28,849 nucleotides of DNA from a virus. The DNA lies in IMG/VR virus record IMGVR_UViG_3300027963_000253, positions 1 through 28,849 of that record. The stretch is one strand, 5' to 3'. Positions 15,651 to 21,889 of this stretch are shown piece by piece. The notes under the pieces are model-generated. The model was not told the DNA's origin. It made no database searches and worked only from the letters and a program-made list of their open reading frames with translations. Position 1 is the first letter of the stretch; every line of letters starts with the position of its first letter. Made by a program: the position numbers and the translations under genes.

Positions 15651-16019
15651 ATGAGCTTGGGGCGCCTCAACGATATTGCCATGAAACTGCGCCAGCAAAA
15701 CCAAGCTCTTTCCCTACGCCAATTAGGCGCCGCTTACGGGCTGGGTTACGTGCGGATTAAGCAAATGCGGGAACTGTCAGGCTTTCCGCTGATCGCGGGT
15801 AAGGTAATTCCGTCTGACTTTGATCAGTGGCGGATGATACGGACGACTGGCCTAAGTTCACTGCATCGCGAAGATCGTCTACGCAGTGCCGTTGGTAAAG
15901 CTCGTGAACTAAAGTCGAGGAGTGATTCACGAGTCTCATGGCGACAGATTGAGAACAGCCTGAAAGCCGCAGTCTCGTCACTCGGGTTACCCGAAGGGAA
16001 TGGAAGCAGTGACGTTTAA
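15651..16019 (+). CDS. Excisionase-like HTH protein
   Basis: The 122-residue protein has LSLRQLGAAYGLGYVRIKQM followed by FPLIAGKVIPSDFDQW, the helix-turn-helix plus wing pattern of Xis, AlpA and terminase-small-type DNA binders. That core ends near 15840. The rest overlaps the integrase gene antisense for 263 bases. ATG 15681 is an alternative start; neither has a clear Shine-Dalgarno. Beside an integrase and attP, a directionality (excision) factor is the natural role. Whether the whole C-terminal extension is used is uncertain. Confidence 0.5.
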   Translation: MSLGRLNDIAMKLRQQNQALSLRQLGAAYGLGYVRIKQMRELSGFPLIAGKVIPSDFDQWRMIRTTGLSSLHREDRLRSAVGKARELKSRSDSRVSWRQIENSLKAAVSSLGLPEGNGSSDV

Positions 16020-16857
16020 GCCCGCAAATATCCAAGAGCCTACGCCAGCAAAGCGAGGCCCGCGTGCGGGGCACTTCGCAAGTGATCTCGCGGCCCTCGG
16101 CCTTCATTCTAGCCAGCATGGGTTCGATGGCGGCCGGTATGGGAATGGAGAAGGATTTGCCAGCTCCTCCCTTGGGGCAGGGGAAGGTAAGGACGCGATT
16201 CTTCAGATCTACGCATTCAAGCGGGATTTGTGTTTCACGAAGTCTGCAGCCGGTAGCCAGGGCGATCTCAAAACTGACTCGCATCCATTCGGGCACACCT
16301 TCTACAGCCAGAGCCTTCCGGGTGATTTTAATTTCATTGTCCGAAAAGACAGGTTTTACGCGGGCTATCGGCCCCCTTTTAATTCTGTAATCCAAAAGGG
16401 CAACGGAATCCATTTTGCCAAGCAGTCGCCCTTGGCGGTGGATCCACTTCAAAATCTTCAAATCTTGGCAGGCTTGGTTCCTGCCCGCCTTGCCGCCCGA
16501 GGTGCGGGGAAGGCTTTGGCGCCACTTCAAATAAATTTCACAGTCGGATGGAGAAAACGCTTGCAGGGTTATTTTTTTTTCGATAATAAAACGCGCAAGA
16601 TGACGCCAGCAATTCCTGTAGTAAACTTTTGTCAGAGTAGAAATGGGGTGATTTTCAATCAAATCATCAACCCAGTCGTGGCCGTTATCCGTTCGCTTTT
16701 CGTTCACTCCAATTCTTGCGGCCTCAGCCGTTGCCTTTGCGCGATGCAGAGTATTGTCGATTCGGTAGCGGGTGCTTTTGCTACGCCACTTGCCTGTTGG
16801 ATCTTTGAACCGAATAAAGAACCAAGGACTACCCTTTTTAATGTAGGAATAAGCCAA
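15757..16857 (-). CDS. int: Tyrosine recombinase (phage integrase)
   Basis: The 366-residue protein shows an N-terminal arm-binding type region (YSYIKKGSPWFFIRFKDPTG), a SAM-like core-binding domain (about 60-160) and a catalytic domain with R205 in ATGCRLRE, a K near 229, H286-x-x-R289, H312 and nucleophile Y321 in HELYQRH. It joins phage and host DNA at att sites. The start is TTG 16857 because an in-frame stop lies eight codons upstream with no ATG or GTG between; poor initiation may keep levels low. The last 35 residues are low-complexity and overlap the Xis-like gene. attP lies just upstream of its start. Confidence 0.9.
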   Translation of the reverse strand: MAYSYIKKGSPWFFIRFKDPTGKWRSKSTRYRIDNTLHRAKATAEAARIGVNEKRTDNGHDWVDDLIENHPISTLTKVYYRNCWRHLARFIIEKKITLQAFSPSDCEIYLKWRQSLPRTSGGKAGRNQACQDLKILKWIHRQGRLLGKMDSVALLDYRIKRGPIARVKPVFSDNEIKITRKALAVEGVPEWMRVSFEIALATGCRLRETQIPLECVDLKNRVLTFPCPKGGAGKSFSIPIPAAIEPMLARMKAEGREITCEVPRTRASLCWRRLLDICGLKRHCFHSLRVTRVTRLRLSGCSQSVAMRLVNHSSTLVHELYQRHCVDDLRDAVNLGQSSVSSATDQSQTELPYPRSAESLTVPAFA

Positions 16858-16863
16858 GGTGAT

Positions 16864-17013
16864 AACGGTAACATTTACTTAGTTTGACGCAATAATATAC
16901 TATGACCCCCCAAAGCATAATAGATCAAATCGAATCAGGTAATTGTACCGTGGGTTCAAATCCCACCCCGTCCGAGGCTTATGGCTATAATGACTTACGC
17001 CGAAACGGTAACA
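16864..17013. other. attP: attP region with tRNA-Ser 3' identity segment
   Basis: Positions 16938-16974 reproduce the 3' half of a class II tRNA: variable arm GGTA-ATTG-TACC, T arm GTGGG-TTCAAAT-CCCAC, acceptor strand CCCGTCC and discriminator G73. A long variable arm with G73 points to tRNA-Ser. No 5' half is present, so this is an integration core, not a tRNA gene. The 10-bp AACGGTAACA occurs in direct orientation at 16864-16873 and 17004-17013 on either side of the core, and may be arm-type integrase sites. The integrase gene begins directly to the left. Confidence 0.7.
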
Positions 17014-17144
17014 CGGCAGTAACAACTGAGCCTAAAAAGAAGCACTACCAGCAACATTCTCTTTTAATTCGGGGCGGGTATCCGGCGGAGCCTGCCTACC
17101 ACCCTAACCCGTCCGTCGCACGCATGTGGAGCGCCCAGCGATGA
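16902..17144 (+). CDS. First early-operon ORF, spanning attP
   Basis: The 80-residue frame from ATG 16902 runs through the tRNA-like core (reading NCTVGSNPTPS there) and ends in an ATGA overlap with the next gene. The overlap supports translation of at least the 3' part; GTG 16950 is an in-frame alternative start inside the core. The product is polar and basic in the middle (TEPKKKHYQQH) and shows no domain. If real from 16902, integration would separate the start codon and promoter region from the rest of the gene. Confidence 0.4.
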   Translation: MTPQSIIDQIESGNCTVGSNPTPSEAYGYNDLRRNGNTAVTTEPKKKHYQQHSLLIRGGYPAEPAYHPNPSVARMWSAQR

Positions 17145-17302
17145 TTTCTTGGGAGCTATTACGCGACTTGTCGCAATTATCCGGATTAATCGTCGGCTGG
17201 GCGCTGTTTGTCGGGGCAGGCATCGGCGGCCTTGTGGTTTGCCTTCTTACTCTTTGCTGGGTTATCGATGTAGTCCGAAAACATTTTAAGGACTGGTTAT
17301 GA
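17141..17302 (+). CDS. Small membrane protein
   Basis: The 53-residue product has a short amphipathic start (SWELLRDLSQL) and one or two hydrophobic segments from about residue 13 to 43 (GWALFVGAGIGGLVVCLLTL), then a basic end. ATGA overlaps join it to both neighbours. Function is unknown; early phage genes of this type often alter the host envelope or block other phages. Confidence 0.55.
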   Translation: MISWELLRDLSQLSGLIVGWALFVGAGIGGLVVCLLTLCWVIDVVRKHFKDWL

Positions 17303-17565
17303 TTTACGCTTCTGGTTCGGGTGCCCCCGCACCCACCCAAGGCGGCGTGGCCGGGGCGTTCTATCCGCCTGCGGCTACTGTGCGTGACCTAGAAAAAGAG
17401 GGCGTATTGCCAGCCACCGCCAGCCAGAGCTACGGATCGGCTCAACTTTCCCAAACTACCGCGCTGATCGATCTGCAGACCAAGCATCGTGAGCTACGCA
17501 ATCGCCTAGAACGAATTGAGGATATCCTAAAAGGATTAATTGAAAAGCAGGGGGCAAGTCTATGA
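17299..17565 (+). CDS. Small coiled-coil protein
   Basis: The 88-residue protein has a glycine/alanine/proline-rich N-terminal half and a C-terminal helix with coiled-coil spacing (LIDLQTKHRELRNRLERIED, LKGLIEKQG). No family is recognised. It starts in an ATGA overlap with the membrane-protein gene and ends in an ATGA overlap with the nuclease gene at 17562. Confidence 0.6.
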   Translation: MIYASGSGAPAPTQGGVAGAFYPPAATVRDLEKEGVLPATASQSYGSAQLSQTTALIDLQTKHRELRNRLERIEDILKGLIEKQGASL

Positions 17566-17894
17566 GCGCCCTAGCCACCAAGTTTGAGATGCTTTGGAAA
17601 GTAGCTGGCGGGCCGGAGCTAGTGGCCGAGCACACTTTTCACCCTACCCGCAAATGGCGCTTTGACTTTGCCTGCAAATCCGCCCGCTGCGCAATCGAGC
17701 TGGACGGCGGTGCGTTTCTACAGTTTGGGGGCAGGCACGGTCGTGGGATGGGGATGGTAAAGGATTGCGAAAAATATCGAGCTGCTGCCGACCTGGGCTG
17801 GCGGATCTGGCGTTTTACGACCAAGTGCCTGACGGCTGAAGCAGTGGCGATGACGGCCAAGTCATTCCGCCTCTCTATGAAAGAGAAAAAATGA
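17562..17894 (+). CDS. Vsr/DUF559-like endonuclease
   Basis: The 110-residue protein contains RKWRFDFAC (D35) and AIELDGG (E46, D48), then GRHGRGMGMVKDCEKYRAA and LGWRIWRFTT. This is the compact PD-(D/E)XK fold of Vsr/DUF559-type phage nucleases, in which an early glutamate (E23), D35 and the E-x-D pair organise the metal site. It may nick or cleave DNA during replication or repair, or act on host or competitor DNA; the substrate is not evident. It lies at the start of the early operon and is coupled at both ends. Confidence 0.7.
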   Translation: MSALATKFEMLWKVAGGPELVAEHTFHPTRKWRFDFACKSARCAIELDGGAFLQFGGRHGRGMGMVKDCEKYRAAADLGWRIWRFTTKCLTAEAVAMTAKSFRLSMKEKK

Positions 17895-18031
17895 GCGAAC
17901 CAAAAAAACCCACTGAATTTGAAAACGAGAAGCCTGACTATGAAAACGAAGTCTATGAACGCGAAAAGGCTGACTCTGATTACCAGTTTCAGCGCTTCTG
18001 CGACTACTACGGCAACAACCGCCGGGGCTGA
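17891..18031 (+). CDS. Small acidic protein
   Basis: The 46-residue product is rich in glutamate, aspartate and tyrosine (ENEKPDYENEVYEREKADSD) and begins in an ATGA overlap. Such short acidic proteins in phage early operons can mimic DNA or inhibit nucleases, but nothing here shows that. No family is recognised. Confidence 0.5.
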   Translation: MSEPKKPTEFENEKPDYENEVYEREKADSDYQFQRFCDYYGNNRRG

Positions 18032-18033
18032 TT

Positions 18034-18249
18034 ATGACTGACCTGATGAAATTTCGGCTAATTGAAAACATTGAAGTGATGGCCTGTCGCAATTCAGCCG
18101 AGCGAGTGGTCAAGGCGCTGAACCGTGGCGAAGTGGAACAAGCAAAGGATCTGGCCCGCAAGCATGAGATCGCGTGGCACATCACCGATCGTGAATTTCA
18201 AGACCTAAACCAACCGCACCGAAATAACGATTTTTGTGACGATGAGTAG
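18034..18249 (+). CDS. Small hypothetical early protein
   Basis: The 71-residue protein starts two bases after the preceding stop. It is mainly helical (IEVMACRNSAERVVKALNRG, then VEQAKDLARKHEI) with an acidic end. It contains no recognised domain. It sits directly before the single-strand DNA-binding protein gene. Confidence 0.6.
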   Translation: MTDLMKFRLIENIEVMACRNSAERVVKALNRGEVEQAKDLARKHEIAWHITDREFQDLNQPHRNNDFCDDE

Positions 18250-18302
18250 TCGTCGCAAATCCAAGAAACAAAAACAAAGAAACCAAGAAAGGAAATCCTA
18301 GT

Positions 18303-18785
18303 ATGCCAATCGTAGCATCAAGAGGGGGCACATATACGCCAGCCCCAGAAGGGAATCACGACGCAGTGTTCTGCGACGTTGAGGATCTAGGCGTAATAGA
18401 AACGCAGTACGGAAAGAAACATCAGATCCGCCTGGTATGGCAGATTGCCGAGAAGATGGAGGACGGGCGGCCGTTCACCATCGGCCGGCGTTACGGACTG
18501 AGCCTGCATGAAAAGGCAGCTCTGTTCAAAGATCTGAAATCCTACGCCAAAAAGGCGCCACCGCAGAATCTGGATTTGGAAACGCTGATCGGTAAGCCGT
18601 GCCAAATCCTCGTGACGCATGCGGAGCGTGATGGCTCAACCTACGCAAACGTGCAGGCGGTACTGCCCGCCGGTGCGAACAAAGTGAAAGTCGACAAAGA
18701 CTTCGTCAGGAAATGCAATCGCCCTGGCGCCCCGAAACCAGCCGTCGTCGAGTTAGATGCAGACGGTGCACCCATGCCGTTCTGA
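18303..18785 (+). CDS. Phage single-strand DNA-binding protein (DUF669-like)
   Basis: The 160-residue protein matches the phage SSB-like layout. An N-terminal YTPAPEGNHDAVFCDVEDLG is followed by GKKHQIRLVWQI, a GRPFTIGRRYGLSLHEKA segment, then GKPCQILVTHAERDGSTYAN, which together fit an OB-type fold. The C-terminus (ELDADGAPMPF) is acidic and ends in MPF, like the partner-binding tip of bacterial SSB. It probably coats single strands for the exonuclease encoded at 18929 and the primase-helicase at 22420. AAGGAAA precedes ATG 18303. Confidence 0.75.
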   Translation: MPIVASRGGTYTPAPEGNHDAVFCDVEDLGVIETQYGKKHQIRLVWQIAEKMEDGRPFTIGRRYGLSLHEKAALFKDLKSYAKKAPPQNLDLETLIGKPCQILVTHAERDGSTYANVQAVLPAGANKVKVDKDFVRKCNRPGAPKPAVVELDADGAPMPF

Positions 18786-18790
18786 GCATT

Positions 18791-18821
18791 TGGCCGGGGT
18801 GGGCAATCCCCACCTCGGCCA
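18791..18821 (+). terminator. Strong hairpin after ssb-like gene
   Basis: TGGCCGGGGTGGG, a four-base loop and a complementary right arm form a GC-rich stem of about 13 pairs with one G-T wobble, five bases after the ssb-like stop. No T-run follows, so it is not a standard intrinsic terminator. It may be an attenuator, an RNA-processing site or a stabiliser of the upstream messenger. Confidence 0.5.
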
Positions 18822-18833
18822 GAAATACCCCCC

Positions 18834-18929
18834 ATGGAAATCCTATCAATCGTAGTTAAAATAATGTTACCGCTGCTAGCCGTAGCGCTCGGCCTGCAAC
18901 TCTTGCCCGCAATCGGAAGGTGGAACTGA
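18834..18929 (+). CDS. Tiny membrane peptide
   Basis: The 31-residue peptide is nearly all hydrophobic (ILSIVVKIMLPLLAVALGLQ), one membrane span. Its stop overlaps the exonuclease start as TGATG. It may be a leader for coupled translation as much as a functional peptide. Confidence 0.4.
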   Translation: MEILSIVVKIMLPLLAVALGLQLLPAIGRWN

Positions 18930-19708
18930 TGGCGCCGATCATCGTCACCGCAAAAACGGAGTCGGCTCACTACTACCTAAAGTCAGGCGAGTCGTGCCAC
19001 GGCGATCTGCGATCCGCCCGCAAGGTGGGTGCGTTTCCGTCCGTCACCACAATCCTCGGAGCGGCTGGCCCTAGTAAACAGGGGCTAATGAATTGGAAAG
19101 AGGAGCAGGCGATTCTATCCGCTTTGTCGCTACCACGGAACGATGGCGAGGCCGACAGCGACTTTGCCAAGCGTGTGGTATTGGACAGCCGCAAGGAGGT
19201 GGAGGCCGCTGCTGCCCGCGGGACTCACATTCATTCCCTAGCTGAAATCATCATTAACCGCGAGGAGCCGGGCGAGCTGGCAAAAGGATACGAGCCTCAC
19301 TTTGCATCGCTAAAGGAATGGCATAAAGAGGTCACAAAAGTTCACGCCAGTGAATCGGTGATGGTGAATGAAGCCGAAGGATACGCAGGCCGAGTGGATC
19401 TTATTTGCGACATTAACGGCGAGATCGAGGTGGTAGATTTTAAGACCCGCAAATTTAAAACAGATGCAAAAGGCGTCTCAAAAGCATCAGGCTACGAAAC
19501 CGATCTTCTTCAGCTTAGCGCCTATGCGTACGCTTTTACGGACGAGGGGATGGCTTGCCGCAACGTTCTGATCGATCCAGTCACCGGACAGTTGCAGGAG
19601 ATCCGTTACACCGCCGAGCAAGTTGCCCAGGCGTTCGATGCGTTCACGTCCATCTGCAAGGTGTGGCGCTGGCTTAAGAAGTACGACCCAAGGGAAGTGG
19701 CGGTATGA
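18929..19708 (+). CDS. RecB/Cas4-like PD-(D/E)XK exonuclease
   Basis: From ATG 18929 the protein has 259 residues (GTG 18920 is an alternative). The conserved set is visible: H102 in GTHIHSLAE, D157 in GYAGRVDLI, D170-F-K172 in VEVVDFKT, and Q195 in LLQLSAYAYA, the motif IV glutamine of RecB-type nucleases. Phage members act as 5'-3' exonucleases in recombination and DNA-end processing, normally with an SSB-type or annealing protein; the SSB-like gene is directly upstream. No iron-sulphur cysteine cluster of the Cas4 kind is visible. Confidence 0.8.
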   Translation: MAPIIVTAKTESAHYYLKSGESCHGDLRSARKVGAFPSVTTILGAAGPSKQGLMNWKEEQAILSALSLPRNDGEADSDFAKRVVLDSRKEVEAAAARGTHIHSLAEIIINREEPGELAKGYEPHFASLKEWHKEVTKVHASESVMVNEAEGYAGRVDLICDINGEIEVVDFKTRKFKTDAKGVSKASGYETDLLQLSAYAYAFTDEGMACRNVLIDPVTGQLQEIRYTAEQVAQAFDAFTSICKVWRWLKKYDPREVAV

Positions 19709-19854
19709 TTAAATGCATTGAACGGTGCTGCGATAAGGCGCTGCCATTAGTGTATGCAGGGCTGGTCTTGCTTAATGCGGCCAAGGGAAACATAGGCTGG
19801 GTTACTGCGGCGTTTTTAATTTTCTACACATTTATTTTGCGGAGGCCGCAATGA
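19705..19854 (+). CDS. Small membrane protein
   Basis: The 49-residue product has two hydrophobic stretches (LPLVYAGLVLLNA and WVTAAFLIFYTFIL) separated by a glycine/lysine turn, and a basic end, giving a likely hairpin in the membrane. It starts in ATGA and ends in ATGA, joining the exonuclease gene and the next tiny gene. No family is recognised. Confidence 0.55.
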   Translation: MIKCIERCCDKALPLVYAGLVLLNAAKGNIGWVTAAFLIFYTFILRRPQ

Positions 19855-20003
19855 TTGAGATCCTACCCGAACAATCCACCCACGAGCAGTTGCTCAACCG
19901 CGTGCGCTCGTTGGCACGTGAACTGGCCGAGGCGAAGGCTGCGCTGGCGGCTGCCGAAGGACGCGAGAACGATTTGATCGAGCGCATAAGGAGCGGGCTA
20001 TGA
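19851..20003 (+). CDS. Small coiled-coil protein
   Basis: The 50-residue product is a single alanine/glutamate/leucine-rich helix with heptad character (LLNRVRSLARELAEAKAALA). It is joined by ATGA overlaps on both sides. It could be a small regulator or an oligomerising adaptor; no family is recognised. Confidence 0.5.
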   Translation: MIEILPEQSTHEQLLNRVRSLARELAEAKAALAAAEGRENDLIERIRSGL

Positions 20004-20416
20004 GGATGCTGCTTTCGTTCATCGCTCTATTGGGATTCACAACCACAAAGCTAGGCAACGCCCTAATCGATTTGCGCCCGATCGCAAAAAAGATCGACGT
20101 GAAGAAAATTAAGGTGCGGATTACTGGTTACTGGCCGGGCGAGGACGAGTGGAGCAGCCGTTATCAATCCAGCACTGGCACCAGGTTGCGTGCTGGCCGT
20201 CACTGCGCCGTTGATCCAGACATCATTCCGCTGTGGTCAAAGATACGAGTGATGGGCGGAAAGCGTGAGTGGGTGGCAGTTGATACTGGCACTGCCGTAA
20301 AAAGCAAAAAGGCGAGCGGTGGAAAGTTGCCAGTGATCGACGTATTTGCAGCGAGTGAAAAGCAGTTTAAGGCGATGCGGTTGCCGAAGGTGGCGATGGT
20401 GGAGGTGATGAAGTGA
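20000..20416 (+). CDS. 3D-domain cell-wall enzyme (MltA-like)
   Basis: The 138-residue protein has a hydrophobic N-terminus resembling a signal (MLLSFIALLGFTTT) and the 3D domain: TGYWPG, STGTRLRAGRHCAVDPDIIP (D72), WVAVDTG (D95) and IDVFAAS (D114), the three aspartates that name the family. These domains occur in lytic transglycosylases and cell-wall remodelling proteins. Its location among replication genes, away from the lysis cassette, is unusual for a wall-active protein. It is translationally coupled on both sides (ATGA, GTGA). Confidence 0.75.
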   Translation: MRMLLSFIALLGFTTTKLGNALIDLRPIAKKIDVKKIKVRITGYWPGEDEWSSRYQSSTGTRLRAGRHCAVDPDIIPLWSKIRVMGGKREWVAVDTGTAVKSKKASGGKLPVIDVFAASEKQFKAMRLPKVAMVEVMK

Positions 20417-20694
20417 GCACAAAAGCCGCAACGTTTGCTTCTAAACGCAATCGCGCTGCGGGCCTCGGCGATACGCGGCCAACGTTGCGCCGGTTGGGCG
20501 TGATCGTTGGAATGTTGCGTCGGGATCTGACTTTGCCGAGCTGTGCCAGGTTGGGCGTTAAGCTCGAATGTAGCTACAAAACGATTCAGCGGGACATCGA
20601 TCTGCTGCGTGATTTCTTTGGCTACCCGCTGGAATACGACGCCACCAAGTACCACTACAAATTGGCGGGGCCGCTGCCGAGGGCGGTGCTGTGA
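20413..20694 (+). CDS. Winged HTH regulator
   Basis: The 93-residue protein starts at GTG 20413. Residues about 27-93 carry an N-terminal WYL/DeoR-type winged helix: RLGVIVGMLRRDLTLPSCAR, then SYKTIQRDIDLLRDFFG and a wing EYDATKYHYKL. No ligand domain follows, so it is a minimal DNA-binding protein. It sits just before the nuclease cassette and may control early transcription; its target is unknown. Confidence 0.65.
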   Translation: MSTKAATFASKRNRAAGLGDTRPTLRRLGVIVGMLRRDLTLPSCARLGVKLECSYKTIQRDIDLLRDFFGYPLEYDATKYHYKLAGPLPRAVL

Positions 20695-20819
20695 GCTTGC
20701 AGGATCTGCTCACCATGTTCTTTGGCCGCATTATCTGCACCTACACGTTAGAGCAGTACGCCGACTGTGTGCGAGAGGCCCGCGCCAATCGCCACCGTTG
20801 GGGAATAGGGCAGTGGTGA
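20691..20819 (+). CDS. Small hypothetical protein
   Basis: This 42-residue frame starts at GTG 20691 in a GTGA overlap and ends in a GTGA overlap at 20816. It contains an aromatic, hydrophobic first half (LLTMFFGRIICTYTL) and a basic second half (EARANRHRWG). No family is recognised; the two exact overlaps are the support for translation. Confidence 0.5.
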   Translation: MSLQDLLTMFFGRIICTYTLEQYADCVREARANRHRWGIGQW

Positions 20820-21889
20820 GCGTAGGATCACTAACTCAATCTTGTTTGTTTGGGGCAAATAATCAGATTTATTTTGACGCACTAATCCCTCGTCGAATTA
20901 CTCAAGAGGATGTCGCAAATGAGCTGGGAATAGGGGTAACCACAGTTGATAGGTGCCTAAAGGGAGTCGGACATCCAGACACTATAGAGTCTGTAAAACG
21001 CGTAGCTGAAAGACTGGGCTACAAAAGGGTCTATAAATGGGCGTCAATTAAAAAAGAGTTTATTAAGGGACAAGACTTAAAAGGAAGGCCAGTTATAGAC
21101 GAGCAGTCTGTTGTTATTTTAAGAAAAAGAGGAAAATCGATCAGATACATATCACAAATTAGTGGGATTTGTAAGCCGAAAATTAGTCAAATACTTAAAA
21201 TAAATGGAGAATCAACTGAAAATTTTCAGACAATAAAAGATTTTAATGGATTGTCTAAGGCGCAAAATATTGTGCTCAAAAACCTCAAAAGAGAGAAAGC
21301 TGCTTTAACGCTTGATGCTCAATTTAAAATCAGGGGATCTTGGGCAAGGAAAACAGCGGCCAAAATATTAAGGCAATATAAAAATGGGTTTTCAGTAATA
21401 AGGGCGGCTAAAAATATTTTTGTAGATAAAGGCGTTGCATTTCTGCTTGTCTACAAAACAAAGGCTTATTGGTTTATATCAAATAAACGAATTAAAATGC
21501 ACGATAGAACTGGTCCGTCTATTACTCGCACTTATTCTAGTAATTACTATGACGAAAAATCGATGCTTTGCGTTGTAGAGGAAAAGCTAAAAGAAAAATT
21601 TTATAAAGCACTCATTAGAAAGGAGGCGAACGTGGCCAGTACCTTTTACGGTAAAAACGTTCGCCATCTGCGAGCGGATTTTGTAGTAGAGCGAGACAAC
21701 ACGAAACCATTAGCTGTTGAGGTCAAAGTTTGCACCGATTGTAAGTCTATAAAAGTGCTTATGGGTCAAATCTTAATTTATAGAACATATGGTTACGACG
21801 TGCAGTGTGTTTTTCCTGATGACGTTTTTATTTCTGAATTTGCTCAGAACATGTTGAGCAAAAACAACGTCACTTATTGGACTGTATGA
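20816..21889 (+). CDS. LacI-type HTH + PD-(D/E)XK nuclease cassette gene
   Basis: From GTG 20816 the protein has 357 residues. Residues 28-69 form a LacI-type helix-turn-helix (DVANELGIGVTTVDRCLKG, then AERLGY). A second helix-turn-helix-like stretch follows (RGKSIRYISQISGICKPKIS). The middle, about 130-248, is lysine-rich and unrecognised. The C-terminus has a PD-(D/E)XK pattern: E255, D288 in RADFVV, E302-V-K304 in AVEVKV and Q318. No sugar-binding domain is present. The gene is very AT-rich (13 of 60 G/C at 21181-21240) and bounded by an 8-bp direct repeat. A mobile, homing-like or competitor-targeting endonuclease is inferred. Confidence 0.65.
   Translation: MSVGSLTQSCLFGANNQIYFDALIPRRITQEDVANELGIGVTTVDRCLKGVGHPDTIESVKRVAERLGYKRVYKWASIKKEFIKGQDLKGRPVIDEQSVVILRKRGKSIRYISQISGICKPKISQILKINGESTENFQTIKDFNGLSKAQNIVLKNLKREKAALTLDAQFKIRGSWARKTAAKILRQYKNGFSVIRAAKNIFVDKGVAFLLVYKTKAYWFISNKRIKMHDRTGPSITRTYSSNYYDEKSMLCVVEEKLKEKFYKALIRKEANVASTFYGKNVRHLRADFVVERDNTKPLAVEVKVCTDCKSIKVLMGQILIYRTYGYDVQCVFPDDVFISEFAQNMLSKNNVTYWTV
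20817..20824 (+). repeat. TGAGCGTA direct repeat, left boundary
   Basis: TGAGCGTA begins at the second base of the nuclease start codon. The identical eight bases recur at 21887, directly after the AT-rich gene, 1,070 bases away. The copies fall exactly on the start-codon overlaps of successive genes. Confidence 0.65.

Noticed and set aside
16000-16887. 295-codon plus-strand open frame
   Set aside because: It is antisense to the integrase, whose catalytic residues are clear; the translated product has no domain and looks like a mirror frame.
16905-16975. Functional tRNA gene
   Set aside because: Only the variable arm, T arm and 3' acceptor strand are present; no matching 5' acceptor, D arm or anticodon arm is found upstream.
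16986-16991. TATAAT as early promoter
   Set aside because: It is a perfect -10 hexamer, but no -35-like sequence lies 16-18 bases upstream, so it cannot be called with confidence.
18242-18301. 19-codon lysine/arginine-rich frame from ATG 18242
   Set aside because: Too short, with an eight-base overlap unlike the 4-base pattern; the AAGGAAA in it more likely serves as ribosome site for the SSB-like gene.
20543-20815. Upstream extension of the nuclease gene from ATG 20543
   Set aside because: This part overlaps the HTH gene and the 42-residue gene in another frame and its product (many Cys, Trp, Thr, Arg) is typical of a shadow frame; GTG 20816 fits the overlap rule.
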